From an uncultured Rhodothermaceae bacterium (lineage in GTDB: Bacteria; Bacteroidota; Rhodothermia; Rhodothermales; Salinibacteraceae), in assembly GCA_913056335.1 (NCBI GenBank), contig CAJXLX010000012.1:1-47629 (forward strand): 47,629 bases of DNA, in the 5' to 3' direction. Under the pieces are notes generated by a model. It made no database searches. It was not told the DNA's origin and saw nothing but the letters and a program-made list of their open reading frames with translations. Each line of letters starts with the position of its first letter. The first letter of the stretch is position 1. The position numbers were made by a program, and so were the translations under genes. This document shows, one piece after another, positions 27,609-35,841 of this stretch.

Positions 27609-28832
27609 TCATGCAACAGCGGACGTACGGCTGCGAATGCACGTGTGCAACGTGCGTTCAAATGCGGAGGCGGCTCGGTTGGCAGCGTTGGTGACCACGG
27701 TCCGAGCCCGGCGGCCCGCGGCAACGCGGCGCTCGGCATCGGCCTGCCACGTTTCAAGTTCGCACGCCAGGTCGCGTCCGGTGGGCTGTGGGAGCACCGT
27801 TCCGCACGCATGCTCGCGCAGGACACGGGCCGCCTCGCTACCCGCTGGTCCCAGGAACAGTGCCGGACGCCCGGCAGCCAGCACGCCGTAGAGCTTGCTG
27901 GGCACCACAAGGCCCTCCAACTCCGGCTGCATGGTAACCAGGTGCACATCGGCAGCGCTTAGGCTGTGAGCGAGTGTTTCAAACGGTTGATACGGAAAGA
28001 ATCGGACATTGTCCAGCCCGCGCTCGCGGGCACGGGCCTGCAGCTCTGCCTTGCGGGGGCCTTCGCCAACGAGGGCAAGCACCGCATGAGGCACGGTGTC
28101 GTGCAGATAGGTGGCGGCCTTCAAGACCGCGTCGAACGGATGCGCCAGCCCCATATTGCCGGAATACATCACGACAAACGCATCCTCCAGCCCATGCTCG
28201 GTGCGGAACGTATTCTCATCGTGCGGTACCGGACGCACCAGTTCGGGGGGCCAGTTCGGGATCACACGCGTGCGCTGCTCCGGATACCCGCGGGCCACAA
28301 TGCGCTGCTGCATGCAGCGGCCCACTGTAACAACCCGGGCGTGCTGGTGCAACGCCGCGGTCGACACGCGCCGCAGTCCGCCCGCCAGCCAGCCGTTTTT
28401 GGGGATAACGCCCAGTTCCTCAGCCACTTCGGGATACACGTCTTGAGCCCAGTGCACCGCTGGTACGTTCCACATGCGGCTCAACAGCGCACTCACCACC
28501 AGTTGCAGCGGTGGGTCGGTCTTCGACACGATGACGTCAGGACGCGGTAAGCGCAAAGCGCGTGCCCAAAATGCCGGATACAGCGAGGCGTAGGCCAGTC
28601 CGCGCCTCCAGGTGCTGGCCCGCGTAAACCGTAGGGCCGACACGCGCTCCACACGCACACCGTTGCGATACGTCGACGAGGGCGCATCCTCTGCCGGACC
28701 AGCGACAACGGTTACGTTCCATCCACGCGTTACAAGGCGCTCGGCCAACTCAGCCAAAATAGCACCGGTGGCTCCTGTATTGGGCGGATACACGCGGTTC
28801 GTAAAAAGCACATGGGGGGATTGCGTAGACAA
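27609..28832 (-). CDS. Glycosyltransferase family 4 (WbuB-like)
   Basis: A 407-residue GT-B retaining glycosyltransferase of the WbuB/N-acetylfucosamine-type group, which adds a sugar in O-antigen or capsule building. The N-terminal Rossmann half has NRVYPPNTGATGAILAELAE, and the C-terminal half has VVMYSGNMGLAHPFD, VGEGPRKAELQ and the donor-site region EGLVVPSKLYGVLAAGRP. No ATG exists near the start: TTG at 28832 gives the natural N-terminus MSTQSPHVLFTNR, while a TTG at 28886 would add an unusual hydrophobic stretch of 18 residues. It lies 93 bp upstream of the WecA-like fusion gene and is likely co-transcribed with it. Confidence 0.85.
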   Translation of the reverse strand: MSTQSPHVLFTNRVYPPNTGATGAILAELAERLVTRGWNVTVVAGPAEDAPSSTYRNGVRVERVSALRFTRASTWRRGLAYASLYPAFWARALRLPRPDVIVSKTDPPLQLVVSALLSRMWNVPAVHWAQDVYPEVAEELGVIPKNGWLAGGLRRVSTAALHQHARVVTVGRCMQQRIVARGYPEQRTRVIPNWPPELVRPVPHDENTFRTEHGLEDAFVVMYSGNMGLAHPFDAVLKAATYLHDTVPHAVLALVGEGPRKAELQARARERGLDNVRFFPYQPFETLAHSLSAADVHLVTMQPELEGLVVPSKLYGVLAAGRPALFLGPAGSEAARVLREHACGTVLPQPTGRDLACELETWQADAERRVAAGRRARTVVTNAANRAASAFERTLHTCIRSRTSAVA

Positions 28833-29218
28833 TAGAAAAGCAGGGATGAGAAAAAGGCTGTGTACGCGTAAAAAGCTGTTGCGCAACCTAAACTGCGATG
28901 TTCATTGGTTACAGCAACTAACTTCTGTGACCTCAACAAGGCACTGCTAACATAAGATGCACACACTGAACATGAAAGAAGAGCCACCTGCCCAGAAGCG
29001 CTTTCATTTCTTAAAAACAGACACTCAGGTACATTGGCCTTACGGGTGCAGCGTCTGTGGAGCCGCCGAGAGACTCCGTTGGAGGAGTTAAAGAGGCTCT
29101 TTTATTGCAGTGGCTCTCACAAAGGGCAGGAGGGCCGTGCCGATAAGTAAACGACGTGAAGCGCCCCCACAGGCAACAATCTCTGGCGATGCTGGCCGTG
29201 CCATAGACAAGGCCCACG
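28833..29218. other. 386-bp spacer between the GT4 and folC genes
   Basis: No gene is supported here. It holds the presumed promoter region of the GT4 gene. On the plus strand, GAGCC (29060-29064) pairs with GGCTC (29095-29099) around an inner ACTCC/GGAG stem and runs into TTTTATT (29100-29106), which looks like an intrinsic terminator but has no plus-strand gene before it; a small RNA is an open question. No known riboswitch motif was recognised. Confidence 0.4.
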
Positions 29219-30487
29219 TTACAGCGGACGCAACGCTGGAGACAGTTCACCGACTGTGTAGTGCGACCCGGTAACAAGCAATACGTCTTCGGGCGAGGCC
29301 GTGTGCTGAAAATAATTCACATGAGCCATCAGCGAAGCCGGAGCGCGCGTTTTCCAGTTACGGGCCGTGCACGCCTCAGCAATTGCCTCTGCCGGAAGGG
29401 CCCGGTCGGTGGGTACCTCAACGGGCCACACCGTATCGATTCCACGATCGGCCAACACATCGAGCAACGCGCTGAGCGGCTTGTCGCGCATTACGCCCAA
29501 CGCCACGATGCAGCATCCGGGGCAGTGGGGCAGCGCGGTGCATGCGGCCGCCAGTCCCGCCGGGTTGTGGGCTACGTCAATCCATACGGGCGGATGCACA
29601 GCCAGGCGTTCCATACGGCCATGCAATCCGGCATACGCCCGGACGGCGCCGAGTCCGCTGGCTACGGCATTGGGGGTGAGGCGCACCGCCGGATGCAGCT
29701 CCAGCGCCCGCACCGCGCAGGCCGCGTTCTGCTGCTGATGCGCACCGGGTAGGTCCAGCTCAGGCACGGCGTAGCAGGCGCGCGGCGTAGTGAGCGTGTG
29801 GCGGGCCTCGTTCCAGCGTGTCGTGGCGGCGGTGCGATGCAAAATAGCCCCACACGCCGATGCTTGTTTGTGGAGCGCAGACTCGGCTTCATCGGAGAGC
29901 GGGCCCAGCACCACGGGCTGCCCCTTCCGCATGATACCGCCCTTTTCACGAGCGATCTTTGCCTCCGTATCCCCCAGAAGCGCCGTGTGCTCCAGCGCAA
30001 TCGATGTGATGATGGCAACGTGCGCTGCTACGACATTCGTCGCATCCAGCCGACCGCCCAACCCCACTTCGACTACCGCCAGGTCGACGGCTTCGTGGGC
30101 AAAATACTGCAGACTGAGCGCCACCGTCGCCTCAAAGAAGCTGGGTTCGATGCGGTCGAACGCGGGCTGCGCCGCCGCAATCAGGGCGCGAAGCGTGTCG
30201 TTGGGAATCGGCGTGCCGTCAATGCGCATCCGCTCGGTTACCGACCACAGGTGCGGCGAGGTGTGCAGCCCCACCCGGTATCCAGCCGCCTGCGCAATGG
30301 CGGCACTCATAGCAGCGGTAGAGCCTTTTCCATTGGTACCCGCAATGTGCAGCGTGGGCAGGTCGGCAATGCGGATGTCCATCGCATCGATGAGTGCACG
30401 CATCCGGTCGAGGCCCGGCTTGTAGCTCTCGTCATCGGTGCCGGCGTAGCGCGGGAGCGCGTGGAGCGCGTCGATAGGGTCAGTCAT
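29219..30487 (-). CDS. folC: Dihydrofolate/folylpolyglutamate synthase
   Basis: A 422-residue FolC, the Mur-ligase-family enzyme that adds glutamate to dihydropteroate and to folates. The P-loop HIAGTNGKGST is at 48-57, followed by TSPHLWSVTERMRIDG and the central VVEVGLGGRLDATN. The C-terminal domain has HGRMERLA and IDVAHNPAGL. The start ATG at 30487 overlaps the tsaE stop by 8 bp (30480-30487), showing translational coupling; the long open frame upstream is a shadow of tsaE. It is the last gene of the lysC-lysA, tsaE, folC operon. It is of normal length. Confidence 0.95.
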   Translation of the reverse strand: MTDPIDALHALPRYAGTDDESYKPGLDRMRALIDAMDIRIADLPTLHIAGTNGKGSTAAMSAAIAQAAGYRVGLHTSPHLWSVTERMRIDGTPIPNDTLRALIAAAQPAFDRIEPSFFEATVALSLQYFAHEAVDLAVVEVGLGGRLDATNVVAAHVAIITSIALEHTALLGDTEAKIAREKGGIMRKGQPVVLGPLSDEAESALHKQASACGAILHRTAATTRWNEARHTLTTPRACYAVPELDLPGAHQQQNAACAVRALELHPAVRLTPNAVASGLGAVRAYAGLHGRMERLAVHPPVWIDVAHNPAGLAAACTALPHCPGCCIVALGVMRDKPLSALLDVLADRGIDTVWPVEVPTDRALPAEAIAEACTARNWKTRAPASLMAHVNYFQHTASPEDVLLVTGSHYTVGELSPALRPL

Positions 30488-30932
30488 GGCACGTTTGCCT
30501 GATTCGGCGCGTGGTGCGGGTTTCGTGCGTAAGCTGCAGGTGCAGGGCCCTGTCGGGCAGCAGCTCGCCCATCCGGCTGGGCCACTCGATGCAACATACG
30601 CCTTCGCCGTACAGATACGTGTCGGCGCCCATCTCGTACAGCTCTGCCGGATCGCCAAGGCGGTACGCGTCGATGTGATACAGCGGTAGCCGCCCGCCTT
30701 CATGCACATGCACCAGCGTGAAGGTAGGACTACGAATATCGGCGGGGTTGTATCCCAGTCCCGCACCGATTCCTTTTACCAGATGCGTTTTCCCGGCCCC
30801 CAGGTCGCCATGCAACGCTATCACATCGCCGGGCTGGGCCCGCTCGGCCAGTTGCTCGCCCAACGCATGGGTCGCCTCGGGTGAGGCACTCTCCAGCGGC
30901 AACAGATCGGTCCAGCGGTCAGAGTCACGCAT
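30480..30932 (-). CDS. tsaE: tRNA threonylcarbamoyladenosine biosynthesis ATPase TsaE
   Basis: A 150-residue TsaE (YjeE), the ATPase of the TsaBDE complex that makes the t6A modification at position 37 of ANN-decoding tRNAs. The Walker A motif GDLGAGKT is at 42-49, and the typical SPTFTLV, HIDAYRLGD and IEWPSRMGELLP segments follow. It overlaps the fusion gene upstream (30925-30932) and folC downstream (30480-30487), both by 8 bp, so all three are translated as one unit. Confidence 0.95.
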   Translation of the reverse strand: MRDSDRWTDLLPLESASPEATHALGEQLAERAQPGDVIALHGDLGAGKTHLVKGIGAGLGYNPADIRSPTFTLVHVHEGGRLPLYHIDAYRLGDPAELYEMGADTYLYGEGVCCIEWPSRMGELLPDRALHLQLTHETRTTRRIRQTCHD

Positions 30933-33531
30933 CAGCAGACGGGTCGATCAAATGCTCGTTTGGACGGGGACGCAGGTTGTAGGTGTTGGCCATTGCGGCA
31001 CCGTAGGCCCCCGTGGTGGCAATGAGCATAACATCGCCGGGTTCGGTCGCCGGCAGGCGGCGGCTGTAGCCGAGCACGTCGCCGCTCTCGCAGATGGGCC
31101 CCACCACGTTCACCGTCTGCACGTTGGGCTGATCCAGCGTCGTCAGGTTTACGATCTCGTGGTACGCCCCGTACAGCGCCGGACGCATCAGCGTGTGCAT
31201 GCCGGCATCGAGTCCGACGTACGTGGCTTCGCCCTTCTGCTTGGTCTGCGTAACGCGTGCGAGCAGCGCGCCGGCCTCGGCCACCAGAAAGCGGCCCGGC
31301 TCTATCCACAAGGCGTATTGGGGATGCGGCTGCTTGAACTCGGAGAGCCGCTCGTTCAGCGCATCCAGCGGCAGCCGGTCGCCCCCAGGCCGCTCGGGCA
31401 CGCCGAGTCCGCCCCCCACGTTCAGAATCTCCACGTCCGGAAAGTCTTCGGCCAGCGAGCCCAGAAACGCAGCGATGTCGGCCCATGGCTCGGCCTGGGT
31501 GATGCCGCTGCCCACATGCACGTGCAGCCCTTCGATACGAATGTCGTGCTCGGTGGCCCGCGCACGGGCCTGGGGCAGCTCGTCGGGCACGATGCCAAAC
31601 TTCGACTGCGCGCCTGCGGTGCGCACATGGCGATGGTGGCCGTGCCCGCGTCCGGGATCGATGCGGAGAAAGATGGTCTGCCCCGCAAACACCTCGGGGT
31701 CCGTGTCGAGCGGCTGCACGTTGTCGAGCGTCACGCGCACGCCCTGCTCGAAGGCCGCCCGGTATTCGTCAATGGCCGCAAAGTTCGGCTGGAAGAGCAC
31801 GCGCTGTGGATCCACCTGCGGGACGGCTTCAAAGACGCGCTCCACCTCGCCCAGCGATACGCACTCAAAGCCCAGGCCCTCGTCGTACAGGCAGCGGAGC
31901 ACATCGGGGTGCGGGTTGGCCTTCACGGCGTAGTAGGGCTGATCCACCGCCTCCAGCGCCGTAAGCTGCTGGGCGCGGGTGCGCAGCGTGGGGGCGTGAT
32001 AGACGTAGCCGGGCGTGTTGGTGGTGTCGGCCAGGGCAAGCAGCGCCTCGCGCTCAGTCTGCCACCAGAGCGGTGTCGCCTCCGCATTGGACTCCTCGGT
32101 GTCGAACAGCTCCGACCACGACGGCCCGAAAAGTTCATCAGCGGGGCGGGCGCTGAATCGCTCGGCGTGCAGCTCGCGCACCAGCCGGGGGGCCTGCTCC
32201 GCATCCACCACAAAACTGAAGTTGAGATCGCTGGCCGCCTGCGAGACCAGGTAGATGTTTTGCTCGTCGAATACTTCGAGCGCCGGCCCCAAGTCGCTAA
32301 GCAGCGCGCGGATGTGGCGTCCCACCAGACTGACCACCGCACACGGCCCAATGACGCGGGCATTGCAGAACGCGTTCAGGTCGCGCACCACCGCGTTGAT
32401 GGTGTCGGGATCGAGCGCATTGGCCACCGGGTCGAGCGTCACGGTAACGTTGGCCTCCGACGTGGCCACCAGGTCGATGGAGAGGCCGTGATGCTTGAAG
32501 ACGCTGAAGACATCCGCCAGGAAGCCCACCTGCTGCCACATCCCCAGGGTGTCCATAGAGATGGCGGTGACGTTGTCTTTCGCGGAGATCGCCTTCACCT
32601 GCGGACCGTAATCGGGCACGTCGTCGCGGATGACAGTGCCCTCAAGGTTGGGCGCATCGGTGCAGCGCACGTGCAGGGGGATGCCATGCGTGCGCACCGG
32701 GTCGATGCAACGTGGATGCAGCACAGCCGCGCCCATCGTGGCCAGCTCCTGCGCCTCGTTGTAGGTAAGCCGCTTCAAAAGCCGCGCCGAGGGGATGTCG
32801 CGCGGGTTGGCGGTGAAGAGGCCCGGCACGTCGGTCCAGATTTCGAGGCGCTCGGCTTCGAGCTTGGCAGCGAAGTAGGCCGCCGACGTGTCGGAGCCGC
32901 CGCGTCCCAGCAGCACGGTGTCGCCGATCTCATTACCTGCAATGAATCCCTGCGTGAGCACCGCCTCGGTGTCGGCATCGTGCAGGTGGTCTTGTAGGAT
33001 GGCATCGGGGTAGAAGCTGCACGTGGCCGAGAGGTATCGGCGCGCGGGCGTAAGGTGTGCCTCGCGCTCGGAGCGCAGGACCTCTCGGGCATCCAGCCAG
33101 CGGGTGGATACGCCCTGCGCCCGCAGAAACGCGGCCCCGAGTCGCGTAGACAGGAGTTCACCCTGCGCCATCAGCGCGGCTTGCTGCCGTGGATGGGGCA
33201 CATCGTTATCGGGCAGATCATCGACGAGCGCCTGCAGGTTGTCCCACGCATCGTCGAGCACATCAGCAGGCAGCTCCAGGGCGCGCGCCAGCTCGCTGTG
33301 CTGCGTTTGGAGGGCCGCGAGTTGGTCGGTGCGCTCTGCAGACGCGCTGGCATGCAGAATGGCATCCAGGCGGTCGGATACGCCGCTGAGCGCGCTACAC
33401 ACCAGCATGGGGCGCATCCCGCGGTCGATGTGGCGCTGAACGAGGGCGGCGATGGTGTCCCAGCGGGCGCGGGTCGACACACTGGTCCCCCCAAACTTGC
33501 AGACGGTCCAGGGGGATGCGGAGGCAGGCAT
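30925..33531 (-). CDS. Bifunctional aspartate kinase/diaminopimelate decarboxylase
   Basis: An 868-residue fusion of the first and last enzymes of the lysine branch. The aspartate kinase half has KFGGTSV (12-18), GRGGSDTSA and the ACT regulatory domains (about 330-470), with VTAISMDTLGMWQQVGFLAD. The decarboxylase half is a fold-III PLP enzyme, with the PLP Lys537 in YYAVKANPHP, the HVHVGSGI segment, GGGLGVPE and the CESGDVLGY active-site motif. LysC-LysA fusions are known in Xanthomonas. Feedback by lysine through the ACT domains is expected. The ATG at 33531 precedes the kinase strand; an upstream extension of 24 residues to 33603 is not needed. Confidence 0.95.
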   Translation of the reverse strand: MPASASPWTVCKFGGTSVSTRARWDTIAALVQRHIDRGMRPMLVCSALSGVSDRLDAILHASASAERTDQLAALQTQHSELARALELPADVLDDAWDNLQALVDDLPDNDVPHPRQQAALMAQGELLSTRLGAAFLRAQGVSTRWLDAREVLRSEREAHLTPARRYLSATCSFYPDAILQDHLHDADTEAVLTQGFIAGNEIGDTVLLGRGGSDTSAAYFAAKLEAERLEIWTDVPGLFTANPRDIPSARLLKRLTYNEAQELATMGAAVLHPRCIDPVRTHGIPLHVRCTDAPNLEGTVIRDDVPDYGPQVKAISAKDNVTAISMDTLGMWQQVGFLADVFSVFKHHGLSIDLVATSEANVTVTLDPVANALDPDTINAVVRDLNAFCNARVIGPCAVVSLVGRHIRALLSDLGPALEVFDEQNIYLVSQAASDLNFSFVVDAEQAPRLVRELHAERFSARPADELFGPSWSELFDTEESNAEATPLWWQTEREALLALADTTNTPGYVYHAPTLRTRAQQLTALEAVDQPYYAVKANPHPDVLRCLYDEGLGFECVSLGEVERVFEAVPQVDPQRVLFQPNFAAIDEYRAAFEQGVRVTLDNVQPLDTDPEVFAGQTIFLRIDPGRGHGHHRHVRTAGAQSKFGIVPDELPQARARATEHDIRIEGLHVHVGSGITQAEPWADIAAFLGSLAEDFPDVEILNVGGGLGVPERPGGDRLPLDALNERLSEFKQPHPQYALWIEPGRFLVAEAGALLARVTQTKQKGEATYVGLDAGMHTLMRPALYGAYHEIVNLTTLDQPNVQTVNVVGPICESGDVLGYSRRLPATEPGDVMLIATTGAYGAAMANTYNLRPRPNEHLIDPSADA

Positions 33532-33578
33532 ATGGCAAGGTGAAGTACGATACAACAGAGACGTGCCTACGTACCGCT

Positions 33579-33611
33579 GGCGGGGAGTGGGGTTCGAGCC
33601 CACATACCGCC
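33579..33611 (-). promoter_or_regulatory. Leader hairpin upstream of lysC-lysA
   Basis: Read on the minus strand, GGCGG and GTGGG pair with CCCAC and CCGCC around the loop CTCGAAC, separated by a TAT/TCC internal loop. It begins about 48 bp upstream of the lysC-lysA ATG, in the 5' leader. It looks like a tRNA T-arm plus acceptor end, but no D or anticodon arm exists. No L-box (lysine riboswitch) motif is seen. Function unknown. Confidence 0.4.
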
Positions 33612-33716
33612 TGAACCCCGATTGCAGCCTTTATGGGCGGACCTTGCCGCTTTTTTGCGATTAGTCACGTGTAGGCGTGGAAGCAGCACGTTGCGGTGCG
33701 CTTATGTGTCTGCTCT

Positions 33717-33744
33717 GTAGGGACACGGCGCGCCGTGTCCCTAC
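33717..33744. repeat. GTAG-type 28-bp palindromic repeat, copy 1
   Basis: A perfect 28-bp palindrome whose left half is GTAGGGACACGGCG. The 5' GTAG foot is a feature of REP elements handled by RAYT transposases. Two further copies follow at 34967 and 35754. Confidence 0.9.
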
Positions 33745-33785
33745 GACATGGCTCTCTATTTCCAAATGATTCTGCCCGAAGCATT

Positions 33786-33818
33786 AGATCTGACAGGTCC
33801 CGAGGACCTGTCAGATCT
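33786..33818. repeat. 15-bp inverted repeat with 3-nt loop
   Basis: AGATCTGACAGGTCC (33786-33800), CGA, then its exact complement (33804-33818). This resembles AT- or GC-variant palindromes that are scattered in many Bacteroidota and cyanobacterial genomes. It ends 15 bp before the stop codon of the small lipoprotein gene and could double as its terminator. Confidence 0.85.
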
Positions 33819-33833
33819 TGGTAGTCGAGAGCC

Positions 33834-34169
33834 TCAATCGTCTTCAGCCACTTTTTCATTGTTGATCATGTACACCTCGCACGCGTTCTCCAGCCGGTAA
33901 ATTTCACGACGCGTTTCGCACTGGAGCTGCGCTGCTTCCAACGCCTCTTCCTGTGTTGAATGCCCCGATCCATACCCGTAGACGTACGCCTGGCTTCCCG
34001 CTTTCCGCGAAACCATCAGCACCTTTTCAGTTTGCGCCTCCATGTAGGTTTGATAGGCCTCCGGATCGAGCGACTCGAAGCGTGGTAGCGTGGTGCACCC
34101 TGTGCCTGCGAGTGAGAGCCCGATCAACAGCAGCGCATAGAAAGGGAAAGAGTGAGACATAGTTTTCAT
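33834..34169 (-). CDS. Small lipoprotein of unknown function
   Basis: A 111-residue protein with a lipoprotein signal (LLLIGLSLAGTGC; acylated Cys about 25). The mature part has GSQAYVYGYGSGHSTQEEAL then AAQLQCETRREIYRLENACE, a pattern of regularly spaced Gly/Tyr and a Cys pair that recalls the DUF4189-like group, but the match is only by eye. It is 22 bp downstream of the cyclophilin gene on the same strand. ATG at 34160 is an alternative start. Confidence 0.75.
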   Translation of the reverse strand: MKTMSHSFPFYALLLIGLSLAGTGCTTLPRFESLDPEAYQTYMEAQTEKVLMVSRKAGSQAYVYGYGSGHSTQEEALEAAQLQCETRREIYRLENACEVYMINNEKVAEDD

Positions 34170-34191
34170 GAGAGAGCGAGTAGTCGACTGG

Positions 34192-34851
34192 TTATCTCAT
34201 AATACGAGCCGTCTCAATCACATCCAAATCTGAATACTTGTGCGTCAGGTAGGCGCGGCCCTGCACGCGAATGGAGTCCTGGCTGGTGGCCTCGCCGTAG
34301 CCGCTGTACCACGCATCCACCGCCTCCATGCCGCGGGTAACGCGTCCGAGCGGCGGAAAGCCGGTTACGCCGTTGTAGGTGGTCGTGTCGAGGCGGGCGT
34401 TGTCGGCCCGGTTGATGAAAAGCTGCGCTGATCGCGTGTCGATGCTGTCACGGGCAAAGGCGATGGTGCCGCGCGTGTTGGAGGCGCGCACCGGCTCATC
34501 GGGGATGCCCGCGTCGGCCCAGAGCGAGTCGGTGGCCGGGTCACCGGTCAGTCCGAACTGCGCTACGAAGCCCTCCACCACGCGAAAGACCGGCAGATCC
34601 GTAAAATGATCATGCCGCACCAGGCAGTGCATGCGGTCTACGCCGTGGGGGGACCACGCACGGTACAGACGCAGCCGCACCGGGCCTGTGGTGGTTTCCA
34701 GCGCCACCGTAAACGAGTCGGGCGCGGCGGGCGTGTCCTCGGGCGGACACGGCACGGCTTGCGGAGGCGGCGCGATGTGTTGCATCCCCAGGACAACAAG
34801 GAGCGCCGCTACAGGCACCACACCGACAATGTATTGAAGCACGCGCGTCAT
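34192..34851 (-). CDS. Cyclophilin-type peptidyl-prolyl isomerase, membrane-anchored
   Basis: A 219-residue protein with an N-terminal hydrophobic anchor (about 6-24, VLQYIVGVVPVAALLVVLGM) and a cyclophilin domain in the periplasm, where it isomerises prolyl peptide bonds of folding proteins. Characteristic segments are FRVVEGFVAQFG, RGTIAFARDSIDTRSAQLFI (active-site Arg and Gln region) and FPPLGRVTRGMEAVDAW. The ATG at 34851 opens the anchor; the longer frame to 35016 crosses a palindromic repeat and is rejected. Confidence 0.9.
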   Translation of the reverse strand: MTRVLQYIVGVVPVAALLVVLGMQHIAPPPQAVPCPPEDTPAAPDSFTVALETTTGPVRLRLYRAWSPHGVDRMHCLVRHDHFTDLPVFRVVEGFVAQFGLTGDPATDSLWADAGIPDEPVRASNTRGTIAFARDSIDTRSAQLFINRADNARLDTTTYNGVTGFPPLGRVTRGMEAVDAWYSGYGEATSQDSIRVQGRAYLTHKYSDLDVIETARIMR

Positions 34852-34966
34852 AGAGCATTGTCTAATCACCAGAAAGAGCCCATGTAGACGCAATAACACT
34901 GCTGCACCGCGCAACTGCAACTGCGCAGGCCCTCGAACGGGAACGCGTAGGGCGTACCGCCAACCC

Positions 34967-34994
34967 GTAGGGATACGGCACACCGTGTCCCTAC
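34967..34994. repeat. GTAG-type 28-bp palindromic repeat, copy 2
   Basis: GTAGGGATACGGCA and its near-complement ACCGTGTCCCTAC; the arms differ from a perfect palindrome at a few positions. It lies in the spacer upstream of the cyclophilin gene. Confidence 0.85.
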
Positions 34995-35023
34995 GACCGC
35001 ACCGCGCCTCTTCCATGGGGTGG

Positions 35024-35044
35024 ATCCTGAATCAAGTTCAGGAT
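35024..35044. repeat. ATCCTGAA palindromic repeat
   Basis: ATCCTGAA (35024-35031), TCAAG, TTCAGGAT (35037-35044). This is a dispersed palindrome that, by memory, is common in very different bacterial genomes. It sits 57 bp downstream of the uspA-like stop codon, about 30 bp from copy 2 of the GTAG repeat. Confidence 0.75.
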
Positions 35045-35101
35045 GACGGTTCCGGAAGTAGAGAGCGCCGTCCCAGAGCAGACCGATCCAGACCCGCTGT
35101 G

Positions 35102-35605
35102 TCACGTGTTTTCTTGGCGCACCGTCAGGACGGGCACGTCGGACATGCGCACCACCTTCTCGGCGACGCTGCCAATGAGGTAGCGGTCCAGGCCCGTTCG
35201 GCCATGCGTACCCATCACGATGAGATCAGCATTACAATCGGAAGCGCTTTCAAGAATCACTTTGTACGGATTGCCCACCTCCAGCATCGTCTGCGTCTCT
35301 ACACCGCCCAACCGGCTTGCGGCATCAGCCACGATTTGGGCGCCGTGCGCTTTGATACTCTCCTGCATCTCTTCGCGCTTCGTTCGGCTGCCCACCATGC
35401 CCGCCCCCGTGCCCTCGGCATCGCCGACCGTTCCGCGGGGGGCATCTACCTTCAGGTCGCTGCTGAGTCCGTACGAATCCAGCTGCTCCACAGCGTGCAG
35501 CACATGCACCGTGGCCCCGTACGATTCGGCCAGGTGGCGGCAGTGGGCAAGGGCGGCATCGGCTCCTGAGCTTCCGTCTGTCGGATACAGAATATTATCG
35601 TACAT
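35102..35605 (-). CDS. Universal stress protein (UspA family)
   Basis: A 167-residue cytosolic UspA-domain protein. It starts with YDNILYPTDGSSGADAALAH, and the ATP-binding motif GTHGRTGLDRYLIGS is at 132-146, so it is of the nucleotide-binding type. The segment about 50-85 is a long insertion. The ATG at 35605 has a good Shine-Dalgarno sequence (GAGG, 6 bp upstream), which decides the start against an upstream ATG at 35665. Confidence 0.93.
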   Translation of the reverse strand: MYDNILYPTDGSSGADAALAHCRHLAESYGATVHVLHAVEQLDSYGLSSDLKVDAPRGTVGDAEGTGAGMVGSRTKREEMQESIKAHGAQIVADAASRLGGVETQTMLEVGNPYKVILESASDCNADLIVMGTHGRTGLDRYLIGSVAEKVVRMSDVPVLTVRQENT

Positions 35606-35753
35606 AATGCACCTCAGATATTGTGCGTAGACTGTTGTATTGATTGTAGAATACGCATTAATCAAAGTTCATTGTTACAAGCAGGTCAGCAGCATCGCCC
35701 CACATCAGAATAGGGCGCGCCCTCACAAGCTCCACCGATGCTCCCAAACCACT

Positions 35754-35781
35754 GTAGGGACACGGAGCGCCGTGTCCCTAC
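35754..35781. repeat. GTAG-type 28-bp palindromic repeat, copy 3
   Basis: Same element as at 33717 with one central change: GTAGGGACACGGAG and CGCCGTGTCCCTAC. It is in the 236-bp spacer between the uspA-like and the ferredoxin reductase-like genes. Confidence 0.9.
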
Positions 35782-35841
35782 CAACGGAGGTGTGTGCCTG
35801 TACGTAGAACAGATCTTCGCCGAGCGCAACGGCCGGTGTTG

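Larger units (their letters stand above)
33532..33833. other. 302-bp spacer with two perfect palindromes and a leader hairpin
   Basis: Divides the lysC-lysA gene from a lipoprotein gene. It contains a T-arm-like hairpin (33579-33611), a GTAG-type 28-bp palindrome (33717-33744) and a 33-bp inverted repeat (33786-33818), each listed separately. A short open frame at 33452-33664 on the plus strand translates to a familiar spurious-protein type (GVGFEPT) and is not a gene. No real gene is seen in the spacer. Confidence 0.7.

Noticed and set aside
28833-29218. Riboswitch (cobalamin, TPP) in the GT4-folC spacer
   Set aside because: A GCCACTG-like stretch exists, but none of the other conserved elements of those riboswitches follow.
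33571-33620. tRNA gene in the GTGGGGTTCGAGCCCAC region
   Set aside because: Only a T-arm-like hairpin is present; the 5' acceptor strand, D arm and anticodon arm are missing on both strands.
33452-33664. Short plus-strand frame ending in GVGFEPT-like sequence
   Set aside because: This is a familiar spurious translation of a T-arm-like palindrome and is antisense to the start of lysC-lysA.
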